6,366 nucleotides of DNA from Crocinitomicaceae bacterium. GTDB taxonomy: Bacteria; Bacteroidota; Bacteroidia; Flavobacteriales_D; Parvicellaceae. This document shows positions 6,222 through 6,366 of the stretch, piece by piece. The stretch lies in NCBI GenBank assembly GCA_002727735.1, contig PBXW01000146.1, forward strand, positions 1-6,366, written 5' to 3'. A program made the position numbers and the translations under genes. How positions within the stretch are numbered: the stretch's first letter is position 1; every line of letters starts with the position of its first letter. The notes under the pieces are model-generated. The model saw only the letters and a list, made by a program, of their open reading frames with translations. It was not told the DNA's origin and searched no databases.

Positions 6222-6239
6222 AGATAATATTAATTATCT
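6222..6239. repeat. Short inverted repeat in the divergent nusB/ABC exporter gap
   Basis: AGATAAT (6222-6228) and ATTATCT (6233-6239) are perfect 7-bp arms around a 4-nt centre, placed between the starts of nusB (6194) and the ABC exporter gene (6256). Such a dyad could be an operator or a hairpin, but it is almost all A and T and may be chance. No T tract follows it in either direction that would make it a terminator. No convincing promoter boxes were found in this gap. Confidence 0.25.
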
Positions 6240-6255
6240 AAAAATATTTACATAA

Positions 6256-6366
6256 TTGAGTGAATTAAAATATTTAAATAAATATCTAATCAAATATAAA
6301 GCTAACCTGTTATTAGGTTTCTTTATAATAATTATTGCTAGAATTTTATTGCTATTTACACCTGGA
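6256..6366 (+). CDS. Partial gene: N-terminus of a probable MsbA-like ABC exporter
   Basis: A reading frame of 37 codons opens with TTG at 6256-6258 and runs off the window end. An in-frame TAA lies directly before it (6253-6255) and no ATG occurs in the visible part, so TTG is the likely start. The product begins with L4-K-Y-L-N-K-Y-L-I-K-Y-K (counting TTG as M1) and then a transmembrane segment at about residues 18-35. This matches the opening of the type I ABC exporters (fused permease and ATPase, lipid or drug export) that I recall next to nusB in Flavobacteria. The ATPase motifs lie outside the window, so the assignment rests on the N-terminus and gene order. It diverges from nusB. Confidence 0.65.
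   Translation, partial: MSELKYLNKYLIKYKANLLLGFFIIIIARILLLFTPG

Noticed and set aside
6291..6298. Minus-strand TATATTTG as a possible nusB promoter -7 box
   Set aside because: The box matches the consensus, but no -33 element lies at a proper distance. It is 96 nt from the nusB ATG, inside the ABC exporter coding sequence. Single-box matches are expected by chance in DNA this AT-rich.

Overview
The window looks like a piece of a marine-type Bacteroidota (Flavobacteriales) chromosome. The evidence is a very AT-rich base composition, a C-terminal type IX secretion sorting domain, the long Bacteroidota form of NusB, a cluster of nusB, DUF1573 lipoprotein and yajC genes, no Shine-Dalgarno sequences before the starts, and promoters of the Bacteroidota type (TTTG, about 19 nt, TAnnTTTG). 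I cannot assign a genus.

Left part, 1-1656, minus strand. A LysE-family exporter gene (1030-1656) is followed after 8 nt by a hydroxymethylglutaryl-CoA lyase gene (158-1021), the last step of leucine breakdown. The two look like one operon. An AT-only hairpin with a T tract follows the lyase stop codon. Beyond it begins another minus-strand gene, of which only the signal peptide (1-68) is in the window.

Middle, 1722-3440, plus strand. A 572-residue secreted zinc metalloprotease of the M43 (pappalysin-like) family carries a PKD domain, an accessory beta-rich domain and a type IX sorting domain. It is transcribed divergently from the exporter, and its last 21 nt overlap the end of pyrD on the other strand.

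Right part, 3420-6194, minus strand. Four genes run nusB, DUF1573 lipoprotein, yajC, pyrD, with gaps of 37, 2 and 15 nt. They cover rRNA antitermination, a surface or periplasmic lipoprotein, a Sec translocon accessory protein and the quinone-linked step of pyrimidine synthesis. A full-consensus promoter at the nusB/DUF1573 junction suggests that the last three genes are also transcribed without nusB. On the plus strand from 6256 a divergent gene begins, probably an MsbA-like ABC exporter, with a TTG start.

No gap between genes exceeds 100 nt. No RNA genes, CRISPR arrays, insertion sequences or attachment sites were seen. Most of the window is ordinary core genome. The points worth a second look are the internal promoter, the pyrD position, the convergent overlap, the oversized NusB and the protease architecture. 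I see no clear undescribed system.
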